In this document: positions 1 through 10,409 of the stretch, piece after piece | How positions within the stretch are numbered: the first letter of the stretch is position 1 | How the letters are laid out: each line of letters opens with the position of its first letter | From: Piscinibacter sp943370595 | Lineage (GTDB): Bacteria > Pseudomonadota > Gammaproteobacteria > Burkholderiales > Burkholderiaceae_C | Direction of reading: 5' to 3' | NCBI GenBank assembly: GCA_943370595.1 | Contig: CALRRO020000002.1 | Span: 62,001 to 126,000 of the forward strand | DNA length: 64,000 bases | Notes under the pieces: generated by a model | Databases searched by the model: none | What the model was told of the DNA's origin: nothing | The model's input: the letters and a program-made list of their open reading frames with translations, nothing else | Made by a program: the position numbers and the translations under genes

Positions 1-1
1 G

Positions 2-253
2 ATCAAGGCCGGCGTCGGCGTGGCGGCGTTCTTCTGCTTCATGTTCAGCTGGGTCGAACTGCTGATGGCGCGCACGCTCACCAGCGTCAACGCGAAGCCG
101 ATCGTCGCGACGATGACACGCACGGTCTCTGCCTCCGGCATGGACTGGGGCGTGCTCGCCGCCGCCGGCGTGCTCACCATCGTGCCGGGCGCGATCGTGA
201 TCTGGTTCGTTCGCAACTACATCGCGAAGGGGTTCGCGATGGGGCGTGTATGA
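2..253 (+). CDS. ABC transporter permease, C-terminal fragment (probable glycerol uptake)
   Basis: This is the 3' end of a binding-protein-dependent inner-membrane permease; its start lies before the window. About 83 residues remain. They hold two hydrophobic segments and end in a short cytoplasmic tail, RNYIAKGFAMGRV, which resembles the C-terminus of MalG-type sugar/polyol permeases (family knowledge). The next two co-directional genes, a DUF2160 membrane protein and a large periplasmic binding protein, match the gene order of the glycerol ABC system known in rhizobia and Burkholderiales (GlpSTPQV), so this would be the GlpQ-type permease. The substrate is inferred from context only. A palindromic element separates it from the next gene. 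Confidence 0.75.
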   Translation: MKAGVGVAAFFCFMFSWVELLMARTLTSVNAKPIVATMTRTVSASGMDWGVLAAAGVLTIVPGAIVIWFVRNYIAKGFAMGRV

Positions 254-307
254 GGCGCGGCCGCTTGCTCGAGTCTGCCGCGAGCCCGGGCCGGCGGGGT
301 GCCCTGC

Positions 308-517
308 TCCGCTCATGTCCCCCGGCCACGGCCCCTGGCCGTGACCTCCTCCTTTACTTCGCTACGCAGGGCGCCCCACCAGCCCGGGCAGGCACCGTTG
401 GTTCGTGCCAGTCGCCGCAGGCCTGCGCTGGTGGTGGGGTCACGGGTGTGGGGTGGCCCATGGAGCGAAGTAAAGGAGGAGGCGCGGGCACAGCCCGCGC
501 CGGGGGACATGAGCGGA
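308..517. repeat. Nested palindromic intergenic element, copy 1
   Basis: The gap between the permease stop (253) and the next gene (579) is filled mostly by this element. The outer arms are exact reverse complements of 18 bases: 308-325 and 500-517 (ccgggggacatgagcgga). Inner arms of 17 bases also match exactly: 347-363 and 464-480 (agcgaagtaaaggagga). Between outer and inner arm on each side sits a small private hairpin, 327-343 on the left and about 482-499 on the right, with unrelated sequence on the two sides. The centre (364-463) is G/T- and C/A-rich. A second copy with the same plan lies at 16169-16371, so this is a dispersed element and not a gene-specific operator. It holds no credible gene. 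Confidence 0.85.
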
Positions 518-578
518 ATGGGCAACCCCGCGGCCGTGGCCCTCGCGCCGTCCGCAGCAGTACAGGAGGGAACTGACG

Positions 579-887
579 ATGTTTGACTGGATGGCCTGGA
601 CCCTCCCGGTAGCGGTGTTCTTCACCTGCATCGTGCTGATGCTGGTCGGCATGACGGTCTGGGAGCTCAAGTCGCCGACGATCGAGCGCAAGGGCTTCCT
701 GCCGATCCGCACCACGCGCGGTGATCGCCTGTTCATCGGGCTGCTCGGCGCGGCCTACGTGAACCTCGCCTTCGTGGCCGTCAGCGAGAAGCTCGGCGAA
801 TGGCTGAGCCTGGAGCAGGAGCCGTCGATCTGGATCAGCTTCGTGCTCTCGATGGCGCTGCTCGCGCTGATCATGCGCAAGGGCTGA
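579..887 (+). CDS. DUF2160 family small membrane protein of the glycerol ABC operon
   Basis: A 102-residue integral membrane protein with three hydrophobic stretches (about residues 5-28, 47-65 and 84-99). It recalls the DUF2160 family, which in many proteobacteria sits between the permease and the binding protein of glycerol-type ABC transporters. Its biochemical role is unknown; an accessory function in the transporter is inferred from conserved position. An AGGAGG-like site (about 562-568) precedes the ATG. The next gene begins 87 bases downstream on the same strand, consistent with one transcript. The palindromic element just upstream may shape mRNA ends within the operon. Confidence 0.8.
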   Translation: MFDWMAWTLPVAVFFTCIVLMLVGMTVWELKSPTIERKGFLPIRTTRGDRLFIGLLGAAYVNLAFVAVSEKLGEWLSLEQEPSIWISFVLSMALLALIMRKG

Positions 888-974
888 GCTCGACAAGGAA
901 TGGAAAGGGCGCGGGCCGATGCTTCCCAGCCGGCGCCTTGTTGTACCAAGGGGAGCGATTCTGAGGAGACCCGA

Positions 975-2708
<1,734 letters not shown>

Positions 2709-2730
2709 CCTGAGCGGTGCCTGAACTTCA

Positions 2731-2762
2731 GCCCCCGCCGGCGCGAGCCGCGGGGGCTTTTT
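2731..2762 (+). terminator. Rho-independent terminator of the ABC operon
   Basis: The stem GCCCCCGC (2731-2738) pairs with GCGGGGGC (2750-2757). A short inner cgg/ccg extension is possible, and five T follow. It lies 22 bases past the binding-protein stop, between two convergent genes. Confidence 0.85.
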
Positions 2763-2774
2763 CGTGCCTGAGCC

Positions 2775-4046
2775 TCAGGCGGCGCGCCCCATCGGCAGCG
2801 ACTCGCACAGCAGGGTGAGCCGCGAGGCCTCTTCGGCCGTCAGCTCGCTGGCGCGCAGCATCACCGCACGCTGCACGCCGCGCAGGCGGAAGTACAGCTC
2901 GTCCTCCATGGCCTCGACCTCGGCGGCATCGCTGCCGGCGGCGGCCTGCGGGCTCCACAGGCCACTCTCGTTCCAGCCGGCGCGCAGCCGGCCGATCAGG
3001 AACTGAGCGAGCTCGAGTGCGGCCAGCATGTCCGGCGAGCCTGCACCAACGGCCAGCAGCGCCGCGTTGTCTTCGGCCGCCTGCAGCACCTCCTCGAGCG
3101 CGGCGCGGCGGGCACGGATCTCCGGCGGCGTCATCGCCGGCTGCAGCGGCGGCTGTTCGCGCGCCACCCGCGCCAGCTGGCCGACCCAGACCATGTCGAA
3201 CTCGCCCGGCACGGCGCGCAGCGCGATGCTGGCGTGCAGCAGCTGTTCGTGCGGGCCGCGCAGCGCGGCCAGCGCGGCTTCCGTCACCGACAGCAGGCGC
3301 CCCAGCGGCGAGAGGGCGTCGCCGCTGCGCGCGTGCGGGTAGCCAGTGCCGTCGAGCTTCTCGTGGTGTTCGGCCACTGCGCGGGCGATGGAGCCGGGAT
3401 AGTTGGTCAGCTGCGCGATCAGCAGCAGCCCGACATGCGGGTGCACGACGAGCTGGCGGTAGCTCAGCGTGTCGAGCTCGCGGTCGGCCTCGGCCTCGCC
3501 ATGTTCCGGGGCGATGTACATCTCGCCGAGGTCGTGCAGCAGGCCGCCGAGCATCGCCAGCCGGATGTCCGGCGTCTGCCCGCCGTGGGCGATCATCAGC
3601 GCACCAGCCAGGCCCATCGCCGCCAGCGCATGGTCGAAGGCCTGCGGGCGTGCCGCGCGACCGGCGCTGAGCAGCAGCTGGGCCACCGGGTGCAGCGGCA
3701 GCTGCAGTGCCTCGCGCTGCAGCTTGGCCGCATGCGGGCGCAGCACCGGAGCGAGGCGCGCATCGGTCTCGACGAGTTGCCCAAGGCGTTCGGCCAGCGA
3801 GGCACCTGTCACGCCGTCTTCGGCGATCAGGCAGCTCTCCAGCGGCTCGCGCAGCTTTCGGTCGAGCAGCTTGCGCTGCAGTTCGGCCGACACTGGCTGG
3901 TTGCGCGCCCACAGCTTGGTGCCGGCGAGGTCGAAGATGTCGGTGGCGGCGATGATGCGCTGCGTCTCGCTTGCCTCCAGGATGGTGGCCAGCGCGTGCG
4001 GGTTGGCAGACTGGAAGGCCGCGGTGGCGGTAGACGGTGTCGGCAT
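2775..4046 (-). CDS. HD-GYP domain protein (putative cyclic-di-GMP phosphodiesterase)
   Basis: A 423-residue cytoplasmic protein with no membrane segment. The central part carries the HD pair in LLHDLGEMY (H171-D172). The signature HHEKLDGTGYP (227-237) has the GYP loop at 235-237, the hallmark of HD-GYP phosphodiesterases that cleave c-di-GMP. Spacing between HD and GYP is normal, but several other metal ligands of active enzymes are hard to place, so activity is not certain. The N-terminal 100 residues are not a recognisable receiver or PAS domain. The ATG at 4046 was chosen because upstream sequence in this frame overlaps the divergent lipoprotein gene. With two GGDEF genes in the window, it hints at a rich c-di-GMP network. 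Confidence 0.8.
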   Translation of the reverse strand: MPTPSTATAAFQSANPHALATILEASETQRIIAATDIFDLAGTKLWARNQPVSAELQRKLLDRKLREPLESCLIAEDGVTGASLAERLGQLVETDARLAPVLRPHAAKLQREALQLPLHPVAQLLLSAGRAARPQAFDHALAAMGLAGALMIAHGGQTPDIRLAMLGGLLHDLGEMYIAPEHGEAEADRELDTLSYRQLVVHPHVGLLLIAQLTNYPGSIARAVAEHHEKLDGTGYPHARSGDALSPLGRLLSVTEAALAALRGPHEQLLHASIALRAVPGEFDMVWVGQLARVAREQPPLQPAMTPPEIRARRAALEEVLQAAEDNAALLAVGAGSPDMLAALELAQFLIGRLRAGWNESGLWSPQAAAGSDAAEVEAMEDELYFRLRGVQRAVMLRASELTAEEASRLTLLCESLPMGRAA

Positions 4047-4280
4047 GGGGTGTCCCTTCTCGTATCGACCGGTTATCGGCCGTCCGCAGCCGGACCGAAG
4101 GGCGGGAGTGTTACTTCCTGAAGCCGACGGCGCCTGTGTGGCGCCGATGCCGCGCCCGCTGTTGCGGTTACTTGCACCTCCCCCCGCCGCAACGGCGCGT
4201 TCCGGGCGCTTGTCACGCTTCGCTGCGCACAACTGTTTCCGCGGCTGCAGTCGCGCACGCGGCTGCCGTTCACTGCCGGC

Positions 4281-4937
4281 ATGGACATGCTTCAAGTCCT
4301 CCGCCAGGGGCGCTTCGGCGCCGTGCTGCTCGCCGCCACGGGCCTCGTCGGCTGCGGCTCGCTGCGCCTGCCGGCCCTGCCCTGGCCCGGGTCGGGCGAG
4401 CCCGCCGCCGCGCCCGCGCCTGCACCCGCTGCGCAGCCGTCCGCAGCGCCGGCGGTGACCGTGAAGCCGGCGCCCCGCCGCGACCCGCCCGACGCGGTGC
4501 CACGCGTCGTCTCGATCCCGCAGGGCGCGCCCAACGTGCCGTACGAGATCAAGGGCGAGCTGTACGAGCCGGAGAACGCCGACGTGCCGCTGGTCGAGAC
4601 CGGCATCGCCTCGTGGTACGGCCGCCCGTTCCATGGCCGGCGCACGGCCACCGGCGAGGTCTACGACATGCACGCGATGACCGCTGCGCACAAGACCATG
4701 CCGCTGCCCAGTTATGCGCTGGTGCGCAACCCGCGCAACAAGCGCGAGGTGGTGGTGCGCGTCAACGACCGCGGCCCGTTCAAGGACGGCCGGGTCATCG
4801 ACCTCAGCCATGCCGCGGCGCGCAAGCTCGGCATCTCGGGCATCGCCCCGGTGGAGGTGCGTCGGCTCACGCATGCGGAGATCCGCAGCGGCGCCTGGAA
4901 GCTGCCGGTGCAGCGGGTGGCGACGACGGCCGAGTAG
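4281..4937 (+). CDS. RlpA-like double-psi beta-barrel lipoprotein
   Basis: A 218-residue protein with a lipoprotein signal (lipobox LVGC, Cys25), a proline/alanine-rich linker to about residue 70, and an RlpA-type double-psi beta-barrel. The barrel motifs are visible: GIASWYG, H/GRRTATGE, MTAAHKTMP and VVVRVNDRGPF. RlpA proteins act at the septum or cell wall as glycan-processing or cell-wall-binding factors. Unlike classical RlpA it has no C-terminal SPOR domain, so septal targeting would need another route. It is transcribed divergently from the HD-GYP gene and its start codon has no strong ribosome site. Confidence 0.85.
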   Translation: MDMLQVLRQGRFGAVLLAATGLVGCGSLRLPALPWPGSGEPAAAPAPAPAAQPSAAPAVTVKPAPRRDPPDAVPRVVSIPQGAPNVPYEIKGELYEPENADVPLVETGIASWYGRPFHGRRTATGEVYDMHAMTAAHKTMPLPSYALVRNPRNKREVVVRVNDRGPFKDGRVIDLSHAAARKLGISGIAPVEVRRLTHAEIRSGAWKLPVQRVATTAE

Positions 4938-5104
4938 CACCGCGCGTGCCGAGGGCGCGATGCGCGTACCGACGGCACCTCTCACATCCGGGCCCCGCGC
5001 ACGACTTTTGTCATGCTCGCCGGTGTGTCCGGCGCCACATCGTCCCCGGATCCGCGCCGCGGCCTTGCGACACTCCTGCGAGTCGACCCAGGGAGAACAA
5101 CAAC

Positions 5105-8100
5105 GTGTCCGCGACGCCCAATGCCCAACCCAGCCCGCTGATCCAGAAACTGGCGCGCCCCAGCGCCGCCTACAAGCGCCGCGCCTGGCTGGCGATGGGC
5201 GGCCTGGCCTTGTTCCTCGTCCTCTACTTCGCGCTGGCCGGCTGGTTCGGCCTGACCGCCTGGCGGCTGACCTTCGGCGCCGGCGCGGGCACGCGCGACG
5301 CGTTCTGGGGCTGGATCGTCGGCGCCTGCGCCGCCTTCCTCGCGGTGTTCATGCTCAAGGCGGTGCTGTTCGTCAAGCACGGCAGCGGCGACGACGGCAT
5401 CGAGATCACGCCGGAACAGCAGCCCGAGCTGTTCCGCTTCCTGCACCGCCTGGCCGACAAGGCCGGCGCGCCGAGACCACACAAAGTGTTCGTCTCGCCG
5501 CGGGTCAACGCGGCGGTGTTCTACGACCTGTCCATCCTGAACCTGGTGCTGCCGTCGAAGAAGAACCTGGAGATCGGCCTGGGCCTGGTCAACACGCTGA
5601 CGCTGGGCGAGTTCCGTGCCGTGCTGGCGCACGAGTTCGGCCACTTCGCGCAGCGCGCGATGGCGGTCGGCCGCTGGGTCTACGTCGCGCAGCAGATCGC
5701 CGGTGCGCTGGTGGCGCGGCGCGACAAGCTCGACGACTTCCTCAACGGGCTGTCGCGCTTCGACCTGCGCATCGCCTGGATCGGCTGGGTGCTGCGGCTG
5801 ATCGTCTGGTCGATCCGCTCGCTGGTCGACTCGGTGTTCCAGCTCGTGCTGCTGATGCAGCGGGCCCTGTCGCGCGAGATGGAGCTCAATGCGGACTTGG
5901 TCGCGGTGTCGCTGACCGGCAGCGACGCGCTGATCCATGCGCTGCACAAGCTCGATGCCGCCGACGACGCCTGGAACCGCGCCGCCAGCTTCGTGCTCGC
6001 CGAGAAGGCCAAGGGCCGGCTGGCGCCTGACCTGTTCGAGATCCAGACGCAGATCATCGAGCACATGGGCCGGCTGCTCGGCGATCCGGCCTATGGCCGC
6101 ACGCCACCGCCGCCGGGCAGCGACCCGGCGGTGCACCGCGTGTTCCGCGCCGAACTCGCGCAGCCGCCACAGATGTGGCTGACCCACCCGCTCAACCACG
6201 AGCGCGAGGCCAACGCCAAGCGCCACTATGTCGCTGCGCCGATCGACGAGCGGCCGGCCTGGGCCTTGTTCGCCGACGCGCCGGCGCTGCGCGCTGCAGT
6301 GACGTCGCGCCTGCTCGGCCAGGCGCCCGAGGGCGCGAAGCCGCACGACGATGCACTGGGCGAGCTGGGCCGGCAGTTCCAGCGCGCCTGCTTCGACAGC
6401 CGCTACCGCGGCATCTACTTCGGCCGCTCGATCGTGCGCCATGCCGGCGACCCGAGCGCGCTGTACGGCAACGTGCCGACGCCGGACGCCGCAGCCTTCG
6501 CCGCGCTCTACCCCGAGTCGCTGGCTGCCGACATGGAGCGCCTGCGCACGCTGGAGAAGGAGAAGGCCCAGCTCGCCGGGCTGCAGCTCGGCACGGTGCA
6601 GGCGCCGGGCGGCGTGATCCGCCACCGCGGCCGCACGCTCAAGCGCGCGGCGCTGCCGCAGGCGATCCGCCAGGTCGAGCGTGAGCTGGCCGAGGTGACA
6701 CAGCGCCTGCAGGCGCACGACAAGCTGTGCCGCAGCCTGCACCTGGCGGCCGCCAAGCGTGCCGGTGGCGGGCAGGCCGAGTACCTCGCCGGGCTGCTGG
6801 CCGTGCTGCATTTCGCCGACCACACCGAGGACAACCTGCGCGACCTGCAGGGCCTGCTGATCAACACCGTCAACGTGGCGACCGCGACGCGCAAGGTCAA
6901 CAAGAAGGGCATCGCCCGCATCGTGGCCGACGGCAACGCCCTGCGCGAGGCGATGGCCAAGGTGTATGCCGATGCGCCCGGCGTGAAGCTGGACGAGGAA
7001 CTGTCGCGCCGCCTCGGCGCGACCAGCTGGGCCGAAGCGCTGGGCGAGCTGAAGCTGCCCGGCGTCTCGGCGGAGACGGTGTCGGACTGGCTCAATGCCG
7101 TCGACAGCTGGGTCGACCACACCGCCGGCGCCTGCGGCGCGCTGCGCTCGCATGCGCTCGAGCTGCTGCTGGTGCACGAGGCGACGGTGGCCGCCCATGC
7201 GCAGCACGGCGCCGAGCTGTCGGTGGTGCCGGCGGCCAGCGTCGTGCCGGCGGGCTACGCCACGCTTCGCCCTGGCGAGGAGCGAAAGCGGCAGACCCAG
7301 CTCGACTGGTGGGCGCGCTTCCAGATCGCCGACGGCTGGCTGCCGGCCACGGCGCGCGTGCTGGTCGCCGGCGGCATCGTGGCCACGGTGCTCGGCCTTG
7401 GTGGCTCGGTGGGCAGCGCCACCGTCACCGTCTACAACGGGCTGGCGCGCGCAGTCACCGTGAAGGTCGGCACGCACCCGCCGGTGACGCTGTCGCCCTA
7501 CGGTCACTGGACCCGCGAGATCGATGCCGACAAGGCCATTCACCTGGAGGCACGCGGCGTCGACGGCCAGCTCATCGAGAGCTTCGACGCCGAGGCGCGC
7601 GGCAGCTTCGGCCAGTTCGTCTACAACATCGCCGGCGCTTCGCCGCTAGTCGAGTGGACGGCCACCTACGGCAACGCGACCGCGCAGCCCGAGCGGCCGC
7701 TGGGCGCGCCGCGCTGGACCAGCAATTCGGCCAGCGTGCTGTTCGTCGAGCCGCCGACCAGCGTCAGCACCAAGGGCGGCGGGGCGACGCGCTCGGTGAT
7801 CTCCGCCCTGGCCGACGCCTCGCCGGGCGAACAACTCGGCCTGCTGGACGACCCGGCCGAGGGACAGCGCATCGCGGCGCTGCACGCGCGCTGGGATGCG
7901 ACCAATGCGCCGCACCTCGCCGAGTGGCTGTGGGCCGCCAAGGACGCGCCGGGCTTCGCAGCGCTGCTGAAGACGCGGCTGGCCGAGTCGCCCGACGACG
8001 TGCTGCTGCTGCGCATGGCGCAGGACACCGCCGGTGAGGCCGAGCGCGCGGCGATCTGCCAGCGCGACCAGGCCCGCGCTGGCGCGGCACCGGGCAACGC

Positions 8101-8914
8101 CAACCTTGCGTACATCGCGACGCGCTGCCTGCCCGAGGGCGCCGACAAGGACCGCGCCTTCGTCGACGGCTTCGCACGCCACCCCGACCACGGCTGGTAC
8201 GCCTACGCGGCCGCCTACGTCGCCGGCGGCAGCGCGCAGTGGCCGCAGGCGATCGCCGCCTCGGATGTCGCGCGGCGCAAGGTTCCGACACTGGCCAACT
8301 CGCTGGCGCTGGACATCGCGCGCATGCGCCGCATGACCGGCCAGGCCGATGCGGCCACGATGAACGAGCTCGTCAAGACTTCGCCGGCGTTGCGCCAGGC
8401 GCTGATACTGGAGAGCGGCCAGGGCCTCGAGGCCCCGGCACTGAAGGCGTATGCGGAGCTGGCTCAGGGCCGCATCGACGCGGCGATGGCGCTGGCGCAG
8501 AACCGGCCGGAAACCGCCGCCCGCCTGCTGCGCCTGGCCGCGGCCTCGAACGGCGCGAGCCCGGCGCTGGTGGCGCGTGCGCTCGCCTTGCCGGCCGACA
8601 AGGGTCTGGACGAAGGCACGGTCTGGTCCGCAATTGCCCTGGCACAACGCGCCGGGCAGGACGCCGGCCCGCTCGCCGACACCGCGCGGCGCCTGTCGCC
8701 GCAGCATGGCCAGGCCCTGCTGGCCTTTGCCGAGGCGCTGCGCCGCGGCCAGGCGGCCGAGCAGGCCGAGCGCCTGCTCGAGGGCCTGCCGCCTGAACTG
8801 CGCGGGCAGGCCTGGGCGATGGGCGCGATGCTGCTGGGCGAAAAGGCCCCGGCAGCCTGGCGAGAAGGTTCACGCCGGCTGCTGTTCGCCTCCGAGCGGC
8901 CGTTCCTCGGCTGA
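5105..8914 (+). CDS. Very large M48-family membrane zinc metallopeptidase with repeat-rich C-terminus
   Basis: The GTG at 5105 follows a GGGAGA site and gives 1,269 residues; earlier codons in this frame overlap the RlpA gene. Two membrane helices lie near residues 25-50 and 68-90. The M48 zinc motif HEFGH is at 176-180, in LAHEFGHFAQ, and a likely third ligand glutamate is in SREMELNADLVAV (about 258). More hydrophobic stretches occur near 220-250 and 750-775. After the last one comes a beta-type region, then some 400 alanine- and leucine-rich residues that look like helical TPR/Sel1-type repeats. Usual M48 proteases such as HtpX have about 300 residues, so this is a large fusion. A role in membrane protein quality control is inferred only from the family. 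Confidence 0.8.
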   Translation: MSATPNAQPSPLIQKLARPSAAYKRRAWLAMGGLALFLVLYFALAGWFGLTAWRLTFGAGAGTRDAFWGWIVGACAAFLAVFMLKAVLFVKHGSGDDGIEITPEQQPELFRFLHRLADKAGAPRPHKVFVSPRVNAAVFYDLSILNLVLPSKKNLEIGLGLVNTLTLGEFRAVLAHEFGHFAQRAMAVGRWVYVAQQIAGALVARRDKLDDFLNGLSRFDLRIAWIGWVLRLIVWSIRSLVDSVFQLVLLMQRALSREMELNADLVAVSLTGSDALIHALHKLDAADDAWNRAASFVLAEKAKGRLAPDLFEIQTQIIEHMGRLLGDPAYGRTPPPPGSDPAVHRVFRAELAQPPQMWLTHPLNHEREANAKRHYVAAPIDERPAWALFADAPALRAAVTSRLLGQAPEGAKPHDDALGELGRQFQRACFDSRYRGIYFGRSIVRHAGDPSALYGNVPTPDAAAFAALYPESLAADMERLRTLEKEKAQLAGLQLGTVQAPGGVIRHRGRTLKRAALPQAIRQVERELAEVTQRLQAHDKLCRSLHLAAAKRAGGGQAEYLAGLLAVLHFADHTEDNLRDLQGLLINTVNVATATRKVNKKGIARIVADGNALREAMAKVYADAPGVKLDEELSRRLGATSWAEALGELKLPGVSAETVSDWLNAVDSWVDHTAGACGALRSHALELLLVHEATVAAHAQHGAELSVVPAASVVPAGYATLRPGEERKRQTQLDWWARFQIADGWLPATARVLVAGGIVATVLGLGGSVGSATVTVYNGLARAVTVKVGTHPPVTLSPYGHWTREIDADKAIHLEARGVDGQLIESFDAEARGSFGQFVYNIAGASPLVEWTATYGNATAQPERPLGAPRWTSNSASVLFVEPPTSVSTKGGGATRSVISALADASPGEQLGLLDDPAEGQRIAALHARWDATNAPHLAEWLWAAKDAPGFAALLKTRLAESPDDVLLLRMAQDTAGEAERAAICQRDQARAGAAPGNANLAYIATRCLPEGADKDRAFVDGFARHPDHGWYAYAAAYVAGGSAQWPQAIAASDVARRKVPTLANSLALDIARMRRMTGQADAATMNELVKTSPALRQALILESGQGLEAPALKAYAELAQGRIDAAMALAQNRPETAARLLRLAAASNGASPALVARALALPADKGLDEGTVWSAIALAQRAGQDAGPLADTARRLSPQHGQALLAFAEALRRGQAAEQAERLLEGLPPELRGQAWAMGAMLLGEKAPAAWREGSRRLLFASERPFLG

Positions 8915-8938
8915 GCTGCAGGCGCGCTTCCGTCGCGC

Positions 8939-9439
8939 TCAGGGTGCCGGCCGGCCCGGCCCCTGCGTGCCTTCGGCGCGCGCCGACAGGTAGGCGTACA
9001 GGTCGGCGATGTGCGCGCTGACGCGCGGTTCCTCGCGCCACGCCGGCATCGTCAGCACACCCTGGCGCCGCTGCAGCACCTCGTCGACCAGCGCCTCGCG
9101 CGCCACGCCGTCGCTGCCCGCCTGCGCGCCAGGCAGGCCCCAGTCGTAGCGGTTCAGCACCCGGCCGACGAACTGGCGCGGGCCCATCGTGCGCAAGCGC
9201 TCCAGCAGGTCGGGCGCCTGCGCGCTGCCTTCTGCCGCTGCGCCGTGACAGCCCGCGCAACGCTCCTGGAAGACCCGCCAGCCGGTGTAGACCGAGCCGG
9301 GCAGCCGGGCCTGCTGGGCCAGCGCCTGGGCTGGCTGGCGGTTCTGCACCTGCACGGCCGTGCAGCCGGCCAGCAGCACGGCCGCGGCCAGTGCGCCGAG
9401 AACGGCGGCGCGGTGTGACACGGTGCCGGATGTCGTCAT
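8939..9439 (-). CDS. Small c-type cytochrome lipoprotein
   Basis: A 166-residue mono-haem class I cytochrome c. The N-terminus is a lipoprotein signal with lipobox LLAGC. The haem motif CAGCH sits in FQERCAGCHGAAAEG, and a likely axial methionine is in VLTMPAWRE. The protein probably hangs from a membrane into the periplasm and passes electrons, partner unknown. I chose the ATG at 9439, which has an AGGAG site eight bases upstream, over an in-frame GTG at 9448 that overlaps that site. It is divergent from an AraC-type regulator and shares with it a perfect inverted repeat. Confidence 0.85.
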   Translation of the reverse strand: MTTSGTVSHRAAVLGALAAAVLLAGCTAVQVQNRQPAQALAQQARLPGSVYTGWRVFQERCAGCHGAAAEGSAQAPDLLERLRTMGPRQFVGRVLNRYDWGLPGAQAGSDGVAREALVDEVLQRRQGVLTMPAWREEPRVSAHIADLYAYLSARAEGTQGPGRPAP

Positions 9440-9465
9440 GGTCGCCACTCCTGCAGGATCGGTAA

Positions 9466-9495
9466 GCGGCCATTCTGGTCAGCATCAATGGCCGC
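9466..9495. promoter_or_regulatory. Perfect inverted repeat in divergent promoter region
   Basis: GCGGCCATT (9466-9474) and AATGGCCGC (9487-9495) are exact reverse complements; half-sites start 21 bases apart, two helical turns. The site lies 27 bases upstream of the cytochrome start and 55 bases upstream of the AraC-type gene, so it is a good candidate operator for either. Confidence 0.5.
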
Positions 9496-9549
9496 GAGCT
9501 TGCCGAAGATCAGTCGCGCAACGGCGGCGCACAATGCGCGGCGTCGACC

Positions 9550-10392
9550 ATGGAAGCCGTTCCCGAGTCCTTCGAGCACCCGCTCGACGCCGCCGAGTTC
9601 AAGCGCCCCGCACACCGCCCGGGCGTGGAGCTGTACCGCGCGCACATCGTTCGCCACGCCTTCGAACCGCACACCCACGAGGCCTTCGGCCTGGGCGCGA
9701 TCGAGTCTGGTGTCGAACGCTTCCGCTACCGCGGCGAGGACCACCTGGCCCCGGCCGACACGCTGGTGCTGATGAATCCCGACGAGTTGCACACCGGCCG
9801 CGCCGAGACCGCTGCCGGCTGGCGCTACCGCATGGCCTACATCGACGCCGACGTGCTGGCGCAGCTCACCGGCGAGCGCGGCTGGTGGTTCGCTGACGCG
9901 GTGGGCCACGATGCGCCGCGCGCGCGGCGTGTCGGCCGTCTGCTGCGCCAACTCTGGCATGCCCATGAGCCGCTGGCCTTCGACGGGCTGCTGCTCGACC
10001 TGCTCGATCAGCTGCGGCCGGTGGCCCGCAAGGACGCCGCAGCCCGCGAGTCGGCGCTGCCGCGCTTCGCGCCGGTGGTCGAGCATCTGCGCGAGCGCCT
10101 GGCGGAGCGTGTCACGCTCGAGGAACTGGCCGCGGTGGCCGGCCTCAGCCCGTTCCACTTCCAGCGCCAGTTCAAGCGCGCCTACCACGCGACACCGCAG
10201 CAGATGCTGATGGCGCTGCGCCTGTTCGAAGCCAAGCGGCGCCTGGCCGCCGGCGAAACGCCAGCGATGGTGGCCGCCGCCACCGGCCTGGCCGACCAGG
10301 CCCACCTGACGCGCGCCTTCGCGCAGCGCTACGGCGTGACGCCGGCGCGCTACCAGCAGCAACTCGGTACAAGACCGCCGCGCAGCCCCTAG
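9550..10392 (+). CDS. AraC-family transcriptional regulator with cupin sensor domain
   Basis: A 280-residue regulator. The N-terminal half is an AraC-binding cupin (motifs HTHEAFGLGAIESG and LVLMNPDELHTG). The C-terminal 100 residues contain two helix-turn-helix units: VTLEELAAVAGLSPFHFQRQFK, described here by its ends at about residues 188-209, and the second around MVAAATGLADQAHLTRAF, ending in the usual YGVTPARY. This architecture is often found beside amino-acid or drug exporters of the DMT/LysE type, and a DMT exporter indeed starts 17 bases downstream. It therefore probably senses a small molecule and activates its export. There is no strong ribosome site at the ATG. Confidence 0.9.
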   Translation: MEAVPESFEHPLDAAEFKRPAHRPGVELYRAHIVRHAFEPHTHEAFGLGAIESGVERFRYRGEDHLAPADTLVLMNPDELHTGRAETAAGWRYRMAYIDADVLAQLTGERGWWFADAVGHDAPRARRVGRLLRQLWHAHEPLAFDGLLLDLLDQLRPVARKDAAARESALPRFAPVVEHLRERLAERVTLEELAAVAGLSPFHFQRQFKRAYHATPQQMLMALRLFEAKRRLAAGETPAMVAAATGLADQAHLTRAFAQRYGVTPARYQQQLGTRPPRSP

Positions 10393-10409
10393 GCGACACT
10401 GCGGCCATC

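Noticed and set aside
250..576. Small plus-strand frames inside the first palindromic element
   Set aside because: They are Arg/Gly-rich readings of a repeat, without ribosome sites, and the equivalent frames of copy 2 do not match.
4982..7543. 853-residue minus-strand frame opposite the M48 gene
   Set aside because: Shadow frame with no recognisable motif; the plus strand has HEFGH and membrane helices.
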